A stretch of DNA of 64,000 bases, from NCBI GenBank assembly GCA_047611265.1, contig JBLFWM010000002.1, forward strand, positions 62,001-126,000, in the 5' to 3' direction. The notes under the pieces were generated by a model. It saw only the letters and a program-made list of their open reading frames with translations. It was not told the DNA's origin and made no database searches. Made by a program: the position numbers and the translations under genes. This document shows positions 1-8,456 of this stretch, piece by piece. Position 1 is the first letter of the stretch, and each line of letters starts with the position of its first letter. Source of the DNA: GCA-2698665 sp047611265 (lineage in GTDB: Bacteria; Pseudomonadota; Gammaproteobacteria; GCA-002705445; GCA-002716945).

Positions 1-753
1 TAATGGACTATTATTATGAACATTGTCATCACTCATAATCACACTTTGTTGATTAGTAGTATTGATTTTCATTTCAATAATATTTAGTTTTTCTGCAATA
101 ACTAAAGCTTCTTCTAGCTGCACTATTCTGTCTTGCGTAATACGTCTAGCAAGGTTAATTTTTGAATCTACTTGACTCTGTACTGAGTCACGTTTATTTG
201 ACAGGAGTTTGTTTGCACCACTTATAAGTTCCCGTGAAGTTTTCATAATTACATAATCAATATAAAGATTTAGAGCATCCGCTGCTTCATTAGAGTCATG
301 ATGTAAAAGGCTAACAGTTAAGAATTTTTCTCCTCTAACATCTCTTGATAATATTTTTGATTGTAACGTGAATATCAAATTTCTATGAAAATTTTCAAAA
401 TATTTTTCAGGGTTTTCGGCAATATACTTGTCAAATATTCCGTTATTAAAAAAGAAGTCTCTTTGATACTTTCTTGACTGAGCATTAACCATAAATATAT
501 TATAGACCTCACTTGGCTTGATTATCTGTGCTTGTGTCAAGCTTTTACCATTCTTATCTATAATATTCAGCGCATTAATATCTTTTTCTTGCGATGGTAT
601 TATATAAATAGAAGTTTTATATATTTCTGGGCTAATGGTTTTGTTAAACGCATATGTAATTGAAGTCAATAAAGAAACCAGGATGATTCCTATTATTATT
701 TTTTTTCTTTCCATTACAACATCAAGAAAATTATTTATATTATGTTCTGTCAT
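1..753 (-). CDS. Wzz-type polysaccharide chain-length determinant (3' end outside window)
   Basis: Reading right to left from an ATG at 751-753, an open frame runs 251 codons to the window edge without a stop. The N-terminus (MTEHNINNFLDVVMERKK) is followed by a membrane segment at about residues 19-37 and a long polar, helix-rich region. This is the usual plan of Wzz inner-membrane proteins, which set O-antigen or capsule chain length from the periplasmic side. The second membrane segment expected at the C-terminus lies beyond the edge. It is the most distal visible gene of the glycan operon, 38 bases after the nucleotidyltransferase gene. Family assignment rests on topology and context. Confidence 0.7.
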   Translation of the reverse strand, partial: MTEHNINNFLDVVMERKKIIIGIILVSLLTSITYAFNKTISPEIYKTSIYIIPSQEKDINALNIIDKNGKSLTQAQIIKPSEVYNIFMVNAQSRKYQRDFFFNNGIFDKYIAENPEKYFENFHRNLIFTLQSKILSRDVRGEKFLTVSLLHHDSNEAADALNLYIDYVIMKTSRELISGANKLLSNKRDSVQSQVDSKINLARRITQDRIVQLEEALVIAEKLNIIEMKINTTNQQSVIMSDDNVHNNSPL

Positions 754-791
754 ATTAAGTCTCTTAATTATACATTTATTCTTATAAATTA

Positions 792-1814
792 CTAAATATT
801 TTGCGCTCTTTTATAATCATCATGGTTCCCAATATCAATCCATGACTCATGTAATGGAAAAACTGAGACTTTATTTTCTTTAACATACAAACTTATAAGA
901 TCAGTCATGTCAATTTTACCCTTATCTTTCATTTTTTTGACAACCTCTTGATCAATTATATATATTCCAGCATTTATCAAATAACGATTTACTGGCTTTT
1001 CTTCAATGCTTGAAACTTTATGATTTTTTACCTTAACAACTCCAAAGGGCACAGATGATATGTAGTCAGCAACACAAAGGGTGATCAGAGATTTTGACTT
1101 ATTGTGGTAATCTAATAAATCATCATAATTAACATTAGTAATTACATCTCCATTGATTACGATTACTGGAGCAATTTGTTTGTTTTTTTTAATTAATGAC
1201 AGGCATCCAGCTGTTCCCAAAGGCTTTGTTTCTTTCAAAAAATTTACTATACCTTTGTATTTATTTTTTTTAAAAAACTTTATTATCATTTCAGACTTAT
1301 ATCTAACAGAAACAGATATATTTGAAAAACCTGAGTTAATAAATCTATCTACAGTCATGCTAATAATAGGTTTGTTGTTTATTTTCAACAATGGCTTAGG
1401 TGTATTTATCGTTAATGGCATAAGTCTTCTACCTTCACCACCCGCCATAATAATAACTTGGTTTTCTTTGTTTCTCTTTTTTAGATCTAATTCAGAATAG
1501 ATTCCCACTACTTTTCCAGAACTATCTAGTAAAATCGGATGGTTTATTTTCTTTATTTTAATAATTTTATCAATTTTTTTATCATCACTTTCAAGAGCAC
1601 AACAAGGTCTTTTATTCATTATTTTAGAACAGTGATTATTTATAGTTATGCCTTTGATTAAACCTCGTCTAATATCACCATCAGTAATTGTTCCTAGCAA
1701 CTTAGATCCTTCGTCAACTATAACTAAAATCTTAATCTGATTATCTTGCAATAGTTTAATAGCACCGCTTATAAGAGTATTTTTTTGAACAATATATGAG
1801 GTTAATATTTTCAT
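792..1814 (-). CDS. CBS-domain sugar-phosphate nucleotidyltransferase (PtmE-like)
   Basis: A 340-residue protein. Residues 1-115 form a tandem CBS pair (IVDEGSKLLGTITDGDIRRG, then LLDSSGKVVGIYSELDL). Residues 118-340 form a nucleotidyltransferase domain with the signature MAGGEGRRLMPLT and the downstream KPLLKINNKP. The combination matches PtmE of the Campylobacter legionaminic acid pathway, which makes GDP-glucosamine from glucosamine-1-phosphate. It ends in GNHDDYKRAQ, as is usual for these enzymes. The start codon directly follows the stop of the HisH-like gene. The nucleotide and sugar specificity is inferred from domain order and neighbours; a mannose or glucose transferase cannot be excluded. 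Confidence 0.8.
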   Translation of the reverse strand: MKILTSYIVQKNTLISGAIKLLQDNQIKILVIVDEGSKLLGTITDGDIRRGLIKGITINNHCSKIMNKRPCCALESDDKKIDKIIKIKKINHPILLDSSGKVVGIYSELDLKKRNKENQVIIMAGGEGRRLMPLTINTPKPLLKINNKPIISMTVDRFINSGFSNISVSVRYKSEMIIKFFKKNKYKGIVNFLKETKPLGTAGCLSLIKKNKQIAPVIVINGDVITNVNYDDLLDYHNKSKSLITLCVADYISSVPFGVVKVKNHKVSSIEEKPVNRYLINAGIYIIDQEVVKKMKDKGKIDMTDLISLYVKENKVSVFPLHESWIDIGNHDDYKRAQNI

Positions 1815-2438
1815 TTATATACGAGTAAAGTTTCTGAGGATGTTTAAGCCATCTTCCCCGCTTTTTTCTGGATGAAATTGGCATCCATAACTATTTTTAT
1901 AATTAACCATAGATATAATATCAATGCCATTATAATTGACTGTACTAATTATATTTTCATTGTTTACAGAAGTTGACATGTATGAGTGCACAAAATACAT
2001 GGAAAACGAATCTCCCATGTTTACTGTTAATTTATTATTGATTTTAACCATATTATCATTCCATCCTATATGAGGTATTTTATGGGTATCATTAGCATTA
2101 TTTTTGGATGGAATTTTTACAACATCTCCATTTATAATATCTAAACCTTTATGTTCTCCGAACTCATAACTCCTTTTAAACATCATCTGCATTCCTAAGC
2201 AAATTCCAAGAAAAGGTCTATTAGATTCAACATGGTTCTTTATTTTATCAATCAATCCTATTTTCTTAATTGAATTCATTCCTCTTTCATATGAACCAAC
2301 CCCAGGTAAAACCAAGTGATCGTGTATCGTATCATCATTACATGAAACTATATTTGTTTTAGCTCCTATATATTCAAATGCTTGTGAGACATTATATAAG
2401 TTCGATAGTCCCGAGTCTATAATGCTAATTTTTAACAT
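1815..2438 (-). CDS. HisH-like glutamine amidotransferase subunit (glycan cluster paralogue)
   Basis: A 207-residue class I glutaminase. The nucleophile motif is GICLGMQMM (Cys near residue 80) and the His-Glu pair is in CQFHPEKSG near the C-terminus, so hydrolysis of glutamine to ammonia should be intact. In histidine synthesis HisH feeds ammonia to HisF. Here the pair sits among nonulosonate-type genes, with no other his genes in view. In Pseudomonas O-antigen loci a second HisH/HisF pair supplies ammonia to the sugar amidotransferase WbpG. The gene overlaps the HisF-like gene by 14 bases. No WbpG/PseA-type partner is visible; it may lie left of the window. Confidence 0.82.
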   Translation of the reverse strand: MLKISIIDSGLSNLYNVSQAFEYIGAKTNIVSCNDDTIHDHLVLPGVGSYERGMNSIKKIGLIDKIKNHVESNRPFLGICLGMQMMFKRSYEFGEHKGLDIINGDVVKIPSKNNANDTHKIPHIGWNDNMVKINNKLTVNMGDSFSMYFVHSYMSTSVNNENIISTVNYNGIDIISMVNYKNSYGCQFHPEKSGEDGLNILRNFTRI

Positions 2439-3228
2439 TATAATCTCTCACGTTAACCCCTGACTTCTTAAATATTTTTCTAATTTCTGGTATAGATTCT
2501 TTCTTATAATGGAGAATACTTGCAATTGCTACGGCATCTACGTTTGACTCTTGTACCGCTTTGATTCCATCGTTAATTGTGCCCATACCACCTGATGCTA
2601 TAACTGGAATATCAACGGAGTTAGATATTTTCTTTAATAAATCATAATCAAAACCTTTTCTTGTGCCTTCCTTGTCAATTGATGTCACCAAGATTTCACC
2701 AGCTCCTAAAGAATTAACTTTTTTAGCCCACTCTATTGCATCTAATCCTGTTTTTTCTCTTCCATTTTCAATCATAACTTCCCATGAACTTTCATTCTTT
2801 TTTGCCTCAATGGAGGCAACAATACACTGTGATCCAAACTTTAATGCTGCCTTCTTTATTAAATCTGGATTACGTGTAATAGCACTATTAATAGCAACTT
2901 TCTCTGCGCCAGCCCTTAATATCAAGTTAATATCATCTGTGTTATTGATGCCGCCCCCAACTGTAATAGGTATAAAAATATTCTTAACCGTAGACTTAAT
3001 TATATCTTCTAAATTATTTCTACCATATAGGCTTGCTACTATATCCATATAAATAATCTCATCAGCTCCTTCTTTATAATATTTATTTGCAAAATCATTT
3101 GGGTTTCCAATTACTCTCAGCCCTTCAAGATGAATTCCTTTGATAAGATTAGCGCCTTTGATATCAAGACGAGGAATTATTCTAATATTACTAGGCAAAA
3201 TTATTCTACTGTATCTCCAAGATTCCAA
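2425..3228 (-). CDS. HisF-like cyclase/ammonia-channel subunit (glycan cluster paralogue)
   Basis: A TIM-barrel protein of about 257-267 residues. The first HisF catalytic aspartate is kept (IIPRLDIKG), as are the phosphate-binding motifs (VGGGI, VTSIDKEGT, ASGGMG). The second essential aspartate of HisF, in a motif such as VVAIDAKR, is a glutamate here (IVASIEAKK). That suggests the barrel no longer makes imidazole glycerol phosphate and instead serves its HisH-like partner. The start is uncertain: no ATG exists, and TTG codons at 3226-3228 and 3196-3198 are both possible, the latter giving the usual family length. Confidence 0.8.
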   Translation of the reverse strand: MESWRYSRIILPSNIRIIPRLDIKGANLIKGIHLEGLRVIGNPNDFANKYYKEGADEIIYMDIVASLYGRNNLEDIIKSTVKNIFIPITVGGGINNTDDINLILRAGAEKVAINSAITRNPDLIKKAALKFGSQCIVASIEAKKNESSWEVMIENGREKTGLDAIEWAKKVNSLGAGEILVTSIDKEGTRKGFDYDLLKKISNSVDIPVIASGGMGTINDGIKAVQESNVDAVAIASILHYKKESIPEIRKIFKKSGVNVRDYNVKN

Positions 3229-3298
3229 TAACTACAAACGATTCCCAAATATTTAGAGATCTAAAGTTATCACACAACCCTTGAAAATATTTTTCCAT
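3206..3298 (-). CDS. Possible 30-residue leader ORF between the SDR and HisF-like genes
   Basis: The ATG at 3296-3298 begins five bases after the dehydrogenase stop codon and opens a 30-codon frame that ends in TAG at 3206-3208, just before the TTG at 3196-3198 that may start the HisF-like protein. A GGAG sequence lies near its end. It could be a coupling peptide that brings ribosomes to a weak TTG start, or a remnant of a lost gene. It matches no family I recognise. Confidence 0.2.
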   Translation of the reverse strand: MEKYFQGLCDNFRSLNIWESFVVIGILEIQ

Positions 3299-3303
3299 TA
3301 TTT

Positions 3304-4122
3304 TTACCATCCGCTTAATCCGCCATCTATATATAGATTTTGACCAGTTACATAACTAGAGGCATCAGAAGCGAGATAAATTATAGCTCCAACTATCTCC
3401 TCCTTGTTAGCCATCCTATTCATTGGCACTCTTTTAGAATAATTATCAACAAAATTCTTATTTTGCCCGCTAAATACCCCGCCTGGGGATATTGTGTTAA
3501 CCCTGACATTATCTCTTGCCCAATAAGATGCCAAGTGTAACGTCAAGCCAACTACTCCTGATTTTGAAACAGAGTATGCTGCCGGTGTATTAATTTCTTT
3601 ATCTAAGTATTTTGAGCCCTTATATATTCTCTGATCAGATGCCATCAGAGAAGAATATATTGATGCCGTCTGAATTATTGATCCTTTCTTTCTTTTTGCC
3701 ATTCTCATGCCAATTTCTTTTGCAACGATATACATGCCATCTAAGTTTACACTCATTATTTCCTTCCATGTATCTAAACTATATTCTTCCAATGGTTTGA
3801 AAAATTCATCTAATGATTTGCCCTTGGTTGCGGCATTATTTAATAGAATATCAATTTTACCAAGCTTTTTTTCAACTATAGTTGCCATCTTTTTTACATC
3901 AATTTCATCACTAACATCACAGGATATTCCCATGCATTCAATGTTATATTTTTTAGTAATTGACCTTGCCAAACGTTCAGCGCTCGATTTATCAAGATCT
4001 ACAATAGCAACTCGAGAACCATATTGAGCTAGAGCTATAGAAAATTCTTTTCCTAATACGCCACAGGCTCCAGTTACTACTGCAGTTTTATTCTTTAATT
4101 CAAATAGTTTATTATATTTCAT
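3304..4122 (-). CDS. Short-chain dehydrogenase/reductase, PtmA-like
   Basis: A 272-residue classical SDR. The cofactor motif is VTGACGVLGKE at 16-26, NNAA is at 95-98, the catalytic serine is near 154 (QTAS) and the YxxxK pair is Tyr183/Lys187 (YSVSK). The C-terminal YVTGQNLYIDGG is typical of the family. The sequence resembles PtmA, a dehydrogenase linked to legionaminic acid or flagellin glycan genes, and the neighbours (PtmE-like and CMP-nonulosonate synthetase) agree. It follows the aminotransferase gene with a five-base gap. The substrate is not known from sequence. Confidence 0.82.
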   Translation of the reverse strand: MKYNKLFELKNKTAVVTGACGVLGKEFSIALAQYGSRVAIVDLDKSSAERLARSITKKYNIECMGISCDVSDEIDVKKMATIVEKKLGKIDILLNNAATKGKSLDEFFKPLEEYSLDTWKEIMSVNLDGMYIVAKEIGMRMAKRKKGSIIQTASIYSSLMASDQRIYKGSKYLDKEINTPAAYSVSKSGVVGLTLHLASYWARDNVRVNTISPGGVFSGQNKNFVDNYSKRVPMNRMANKEEIVGAIIYLASDASSYVTGQNLYIDGGLSGW

Positions 4123-4127
4123 ATTAA

Positions 4128-5516
4128 CTAGTTATGTGTCCTGAAAACTGGTTTTATAATCTCACCATCAAGATACTTGTCCACACCATTATCTATTGCC
4201 AACTTAATAATAGGAAAAACTTTGTTCAACGCTTTTTCAGTAATTTTTAACTCTTTGACTCCATGGCGAAAGGATAAACTTATCCAGGGCATTAATATTT
4301 TATTTTTAATCATTTCTTGCGAAAAAAGTGTTCTCAAGGATAAAGATATCTTTCCTGCATTATCTTTAAATGAATAGACTGGTGAACATGAGGGGCCTTC
4401 AGCAATAAAGTTATTTTCTAACTTATATTTTTTTGCAAGTGAATTCATAGTCTTTTTTAAATTATAGCCATACTTCCATATATGATTTATAACTGAATTC
4501 TTTTTCATATATTTATATGTAGCAACGAAAGCTCCAAGACTAGACATCTCAGCTCCATGAGTAGTTGACAATAAAAATGTTCTTTCTTGACCAATATGCT
4601 CAATTGAACCTAGTTGCATAATGTCTCTTTTCCCAGCAACACATGACACTGAAAACCCATTAGCCATAGCTTTACCAAAAGTGGACAAATCAGGTTTAAC
4701 TCCATAAAGATGCTGGGCTCCTTTTAGATCCCATCTAAAGCCAGTTATCATTTCATCTAAAATAAAAACAATTCCATGCTTCTTGCATAATTTTTGAACC
4801 TTAAGAAGATAATTATTTTTTGAATTCTTATATGATCTATCGCATTTAATTTTACCACAACAGCCATTTGTAGACTTATTTGTTGATGGGCATATATTTG
4901 TAGCTGGCTCAAGCACTACACACGCAATTTTTTTTGGATAAAGTTTGATTAATTTCTCTAGAGAACTTATATCATTATAGTTAAAGTGTTTTGTAAGTTT
5001 TTGAATACTTTTGGGTATGCCTCTCTTTACAACCGTGGACCCTATAAACCAATCATCATATGAAAAGAATGGGTGTTGCGTACATATTGCCACTAGATCA
5101 CGACCAGTATAAGCTCTCGCAAGTTTTACGCCAGCTGAAACAGCAGTAGAGCCATTTTTTGTAAATTTAACCATGTCTACAGAATCTATTTCATTTATTA
5201 ATAACTCCGCAGCTTCAAGCTCAATAGTTGATGGCTTTGTTAGATTATTCCCATTTCTAATTTCTTTAATCGCACCATCGTTAATTATTTTTTCTGAATA
5301 ACCTATATTGACAGCTCTAAGAGCCATTCCATAATCAAGAAATTTTTTTCCTTTATCATCAAAAACATAAGAGCCTTTTCCTTTGCTCAGTATTTCTGGC
5401 GCATTAATTGGGAATTGATCAAAACCCTTTGAGTATGTATGAGCTCCTCCAGGTATAGCTTTTAATAACCTTTTTTGAATTTTCTTATCTCTAATCATTT
5501 TTAACCTGAATTTCAT
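4128..5516 (-). CDS. Class III PLP aminotransferase (GSA-aminomutase-like), glycan cluster
   Basis: A 462-residue fold-type I PLP enzyme of the glutamate-1-semialdehyde aminomutase branch: PGGAHTYSKG near the N-terminus, Asp254 in FILDEMITGFR, and the Schiff-base lysine at about 282 in FGKAMANG. In nonulosonate clusters such enzymes probably transaminate a sugar or a side-chain precursor. An unusual insert at 209-225 holds four cysteines (Cys209, Cys219, Cys220, Cys225), which could bind a metal. The start overlaps the preceding cytidylyltransferase gene by 26 bases. A second in-frame ATG six codons in would shorten the overlap. Confidence 0.8.
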   Translation of the reverse strand: MKFRLKMIRDKKIQKRLLKAIPGGAHTYSKGFDQFPINAPEILSKGKGSYVFDDKGKKFLDYGMALRAVNIGYSEKIINDGAIKEIRNGNNLTKPSTIELEAAELLINEIDSVDMVKFTKNGSTAVSAGVKLARAYTGRDLVAICTQHPFFSYDDWFIGSTVVKRGIPKSIQKLTKHFNYNDISSLEKLIKLYPKKIACVVLEPATNICPSTNKSTNGCCGKIKCDRSYKNSKNNYLLKVQKLCKKHGIVFILDEMITGFRWDLKGAQHLYGVKPDLSTFGKAMANGFSVSCVAGKRDIMQLGSIEHIGQERTFLLSTTHGAEMSSLGAFVATYKYMKKNSVINHIWKYGYNLKKTMNSLAKKYKLENNFIAEGPSCSPVYSFKDNAGKISLSLRTLFSQEMIKNKILMPWISLSFRHGVKELKITEKALNKVFPIIKLAIDNGVDKYLDGEIIKPVFRTHN

Positions 5517-6219
5517 CTATATTATTCATGATTGCTTCTATACAAATTAAATCTAAGTATGTATCAATTTCAAAAGATTTCCAATATGGAACTATGAAAG
5601 GAAGTGTTTTTTCATGATAAAATGACTTAGTCTTAATAAAATTTTTTATCCGAGAAAGATAAAGAGACCCATCAAGAAAGTAAAGATCTTCTATTTCCTG
5701 TCTTCGCATTGCCTTTCCTGGAAATTTCCCTTTATAGGGTTGTATTTTATTGTCATTTATTGAAAGACAGTATTCTGGATGATTAGATTCTATTTTTGCG
5801 ACACTGGTTAAGGCAGTAAATTTATTGTTTGAATCTAATTCAATTAATGCTCTATCAATATCATTCCCTGTTGTTAATGGCGATGTAGGCTCTAATAAAA
5901 TTAGATATTCAAAATCTGCTAGCTCAGTATTCAATGTCTCCAGCATGTGAATAATAACTTCACTAGAAGTCGTAGTATCAGATGCTAGATTTAATGGCCT
6001 CAAGAAAGGTACTTCTGCGCCATGGGTTTTAGCTATATCTGCTATTTTTTCTGAATCAGTGCTTACTATGATTCTATCAACATATAATGAATCTTTTGCA
6101 GCGGTTATAGGATAATGTATTAATGGATTACCTTTAAGATTCAGTATGTTTTTATTCTTTAGACCCTTGCTTCCAGATCTTGCAGGTATTAGTGCCACTA
6201 TTTTTTTCTTATTAATCAT
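5491..6219 (-). CDS. CMP-nonulosonate (sialic/legionaminic-type) synthetase
   Basis: A 242-residue cytidylyltransferase. The N-terminal ALIPARSGSKGLKNKN is the nucleotide-binding signature of NeuA/PtmB-type enzymes, followed by VDRIIVSTDS and LLEPTSPL. These enzymes join CTP to a nine-carbon keto-sugar acid so it can be transferred to a glycan. It is the strongest evidence that the cluster makes a nonulosonic acid. The condensing enzyme (NeuB/LegI) and LegC/LegG-type enzymes are not in the window and presumably lie to the left or elsewhere. It follows the epimerase gene by six bases. Confidence 0.86.
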   Translation of the reverse strand: MINKKKIVALIPARSGSKGLKNKNILNLKGNPLIHYPITAAKDSLYVDRIIVSTDSEKIADIAKTHGAEVPFLRPLNLASDTTTSSEVIIHMLETLNTELADFEYLILLEPTSPLTTGNDIDRALIELDSNNKFTALTSVAKIESNHPEYCLSINDNKIQPYKGKFPGKAMRRQEIEDLYFLDGSLYLSRIKNFIKTKSFYHEKTLPFIVPYWKSFEIDTYLDLICIEAIMNNIDEIQVKND

Positions 6220-6225
6220 TTAATT

Positions 6226-7041
6226 TTACTTTAACCATTTTTGAATACCTTTTTCAATATTTGTTTTTGGTGCCCAGTTATATATTTTTTTGGAAAGCCC
6301 AATATCTAGAACTAGTCTAGATTCAGTTAATTCATTAGAGATTATATTTTTATCAGTATAATTATGCCCTAATGATTTGCACATATATTTAACTAACGTT
6401 AAAACATCTGTTCCTTTACCTGTGCCTATGTTTAATATTAAATTTCTAACTTTACTTGAAACAACCCTAAGCAAACATTCACAAAAATCATCTATATAAA
6501 TAAAGTCTCTAATAGATTTTATATTTTTCAAGATGATTTCTTTTTTATTCTCAATAATCTGATCATGTAAAATATTAAATATATTATGCTTAGACATTCC
6601 TTTGCCATAAACATTTGACAATCTAAGAATCATACCTTTATTTTTAAGTATTTTTTTTTCTAAAGAGATTTTTGATTTACTATAGTCATTCAGATTTGAT
6701 AATTTTTTATTTTCGCTCATAGATCCTTTAGAGTCATAGCCGTATACTCTTGAACTTGACATAAATATCATTTTTTCTTTATATGATTCTGAGAGAGCAC
6801 TTATGAAATTAATTTCATTATTTGAAATCAATGTATTATTGCCTGCTAAATTAATTAATAAAGTATTTCCATCATTATAACCAATTACTTCATGATAATT
6901 TCTGACAACAATATCAGTTCCTTCGGCTGCCTTTCTAGATATCCCTAGGCAAGACACCTTATGGTCTTTAAAATATTTTTTTAAGGCGGAACCGATAAAA
7001 CCCGATGATCCTGTTATAATTACTCTGCTACTAGAATTCAC
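6226..7041 (-). CDS. NAD-dependent epimerase/dehydratase family protein
   Basis: A 271-residue extended SDR with TGSSGFIGSALKKYF at 11-25, the mid motif MFMSSSRVYG, a YSKSK catalytic pair near 129-133 and the late motif INIGTGKGTDVL. It is likely to modify a nucleotide-linked sugar (epimerase, reductase or dehydratase). It lies between the LegB-like dehydratase and the CMP-sugar synthetase with short gaps, so it belongs to the same operon. The exact reaction cannot be read from the sequence. Confidence 0.78.
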   Translation of the reverse strand: MNSSSRVIITGSSGFIGSALKKYFKDHKVSCLGISRKAAEGTDIVVRNYHEVIGYNDGNTLLINLAGNNTLISNNEINFISALSESYKEKMIFMSSSRVYGYDSKGSMSENKKLSNLNDYSKSKISLEKKILKNKGMILRLSNVYGKGMSKHNIFNILHDQIIENKKEIILKNIKSIRDFIYIDDFCECLLRVVSSKVRNLILNIGTGKGTDVLTLVKYMCKSLGHNYTDKNIISNELTESRLVLDIGLSKKIYNWAPKTNIEKGIQKWLK

Positions 7042-7048
7042 TTTTTAT

Positions 7049-8077
7049 TTACTTGTTATATATTGATGATTTGTATAATCCCAGATTCTCTTTATTTGAA
7101 AACCATTCTATAGTTTCCTTCAACCCTTTCTCAAGACCTTTCTTTCCTTTGTATGAGGGTTGCCAATTTATTAACTTATTTGCCTTACCTATATTCGCTT
7201 TTAATCTAAAAACCTCACCTTTAACCGGCCTTTCTCTTTTTTTATCAGTTTTAATTACTAAATTAGTTTTCATTATTGACTGTATTAGTTTGACAAGATT
7301 TGTAATCGAGATTTCATATCCAGATCCAATATTAATAATTTCTCCAATGCTTTTTTTATTTTGAGCAATAGATATAAATCCAGAAACAGTATCGCTTACA
7401 TTTGTAAAATCTCTAGTTGGGTATAAGCTGCCCAGATTTATAAATTTATCATTTAATATTTGAGTAATTATAGTTGGTATAATTGCTCGATTTGACTGCC
7501 TAGGCCCAAAAGTATTGAATGGCCTAATTATAGAAACTGGGAGGTCAAAAGTACTATAATATGAATATGCTAGTTGATCTGCAGCTATCTTAGTTGCAGA
7601 ATATGGAGATCTCGCAATATTTTTATTTGACTCACTTATTGGAACAGAATCATATTCGCCATATACCTCACTAGTAGAGGTGTGAATTATTTTTTCTACT
7701 TTAGAATCAAGGCAGGATTCAAGTAAATTTAATGCGCCTGTAGCATTAGTTTCAAGATATGCATATGGAGAATAATATGACTGAGGTATAGCTATTAATG
7801 ATGCTAGGTGAAAAACAATATCAATATCCTTGCATGCATTGTCAACTGATTTCTTATCTCGCATGTCACCTGGATATACCTCAATTTTTTGAAGAGTTTT
7901 TTTATCTAAGTGATCTAACCATCCCCAATTATTAAATGAATTATACATTGCCATAGCTCTTATATCTGAACCTTCATTTAGGAGAGCCTCTACCAGATGT
8001 GATCCTATAAAACCATCTGCCCCAGTGATAAGAACTTTTTTATTTTTTAGATTAATATTTTTATATTGTGCTGTCAT
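7049..8077 (-). CDS. NAD-dependent sugar-nucleotide 4,6-dehydratase, LegB-like
   Basis: About 342 residues. ITGADGFIGSHLVEAL is the Rossmann signature, HTSTSEVYG holds the catalytic Ser/Thr, and SPYSATKIAAD the Tyr/Lys pair. FNTFGPRQSNRAIIPTII and the late TRDFTNVSD resemble LegB, which starts legionaminate synthesis by dehydrating an NDP-GlcNAc. I chose the ATG at 8075-8077, one base after the MarR gene stop. An upstream ATG at 8093-8095 would overlap that gene. With the PtmE-like enzyme the substrate may be GDP-linked, as in Campylobacter; this is inference. Confidence 0.82.
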   Translation of the reverse strand: MTAQYKNINLKNKKVLITGADGFIGSHLVEALLNEGSDIRAMAMYNSFNNWGWLDHLDKKTLQKIEVYPGDMRDKKSVDNACKDIDIVFHLASLIAIPQSYYSPYAYLETNATGALNLLESCLDSKVEKIIHTSTSEVYGEYDSVPISESNKNIARSPYSATKIAADQLAYSYYSTFDLPVSIIRPFNTFGPRQSNRAIIPTIITQILNDKFINLGSLYPTRDFTNVSDTVSGFISIAQNKKSIGEIINIGSGYEISITNLVKLIQSIMKTNLVIKTDKKRERPVKGEVFRLKANIGKANKLINWQPSYKGKKGLEKGLKETIEWFSNKENLGLYKSSIYNK

Positions 8078-8078
8078 A

Positions 8079-8450
8079 TTAACTAACATCCTCATCTTTT
8101 TTATTTTTTTTAATCTCAGCTTCTAAAACACGTAATTCCTCTTTAAGGCTATCATACTCGCTCATCTTTCTCTGAAAGAATTTGACTGTTAATTTAGATT
8201 TCTCTTGGATACCCTCTTTTGTTATATAATATGCGTAGGCTCTTTTGTTCTTACTATTTTTAAAATTTTGAGCTTTAACGATACCTTTATCAATTAAGGC
8301 TCTTATTATAAAATTAACTTTTCCTAGGCTAATGTTCAATGAATTAGATAACTCTCTTTGGCTGACTTTCTGCTCAGACTCTAGGTGTCTTAATATATTA
8401 AGATCATCTGACGTGAGCTTATGATTATTGTCAATAATATTTTTTTTCAT
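8079..8450 (-). CDS. MarR family EPS-associated transcriptional regulator
   Basis: A 123-residue winged-helix protein: the segment LNILRHLESEQKVSQRELSN leads into the helix-turn-helix (LNISLGKVNFIIRALIDKG), and a charged coiled-coil tail covers residues 85-119. This matches the small MarR-like proteins found near the start of exopolysaccharide operons. It is the second gene of the operon, six bases after the glycosyltransferase. Its regulatory target cannot be seen; autoregulation of this locus is plausible. Confidence 0.82.
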   Translation of the reverse strand: MKKNIIDNNHKLTSDDLNILRHLESEQKVSQRELSNSLNISLGKVNFIIRALIDKGIVKAQNFKNSKNKRAYAYYITKEGIQEKSKLTVKFFQRKMSEYDSLKEELRVLEAEIKKNKKDEDVS

Positions 8451-8456
8451 ATTTAT

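Noticed and set aside
1153..1500. A 115-residue plus-strand frame
   Set aside because: It is antisense to the nucleotidyltransferase gene, whose motifs are intact; its hydrophobic composition is a by-product of the AT-rich complement.
1815..3228. HisH and HisF as histidine biosynthesis genes
   Set aside because: They are embedded in a nonulosonate-type operon, no other his gene is near, and the HisF-like protein has a changed catalytic aspartate.
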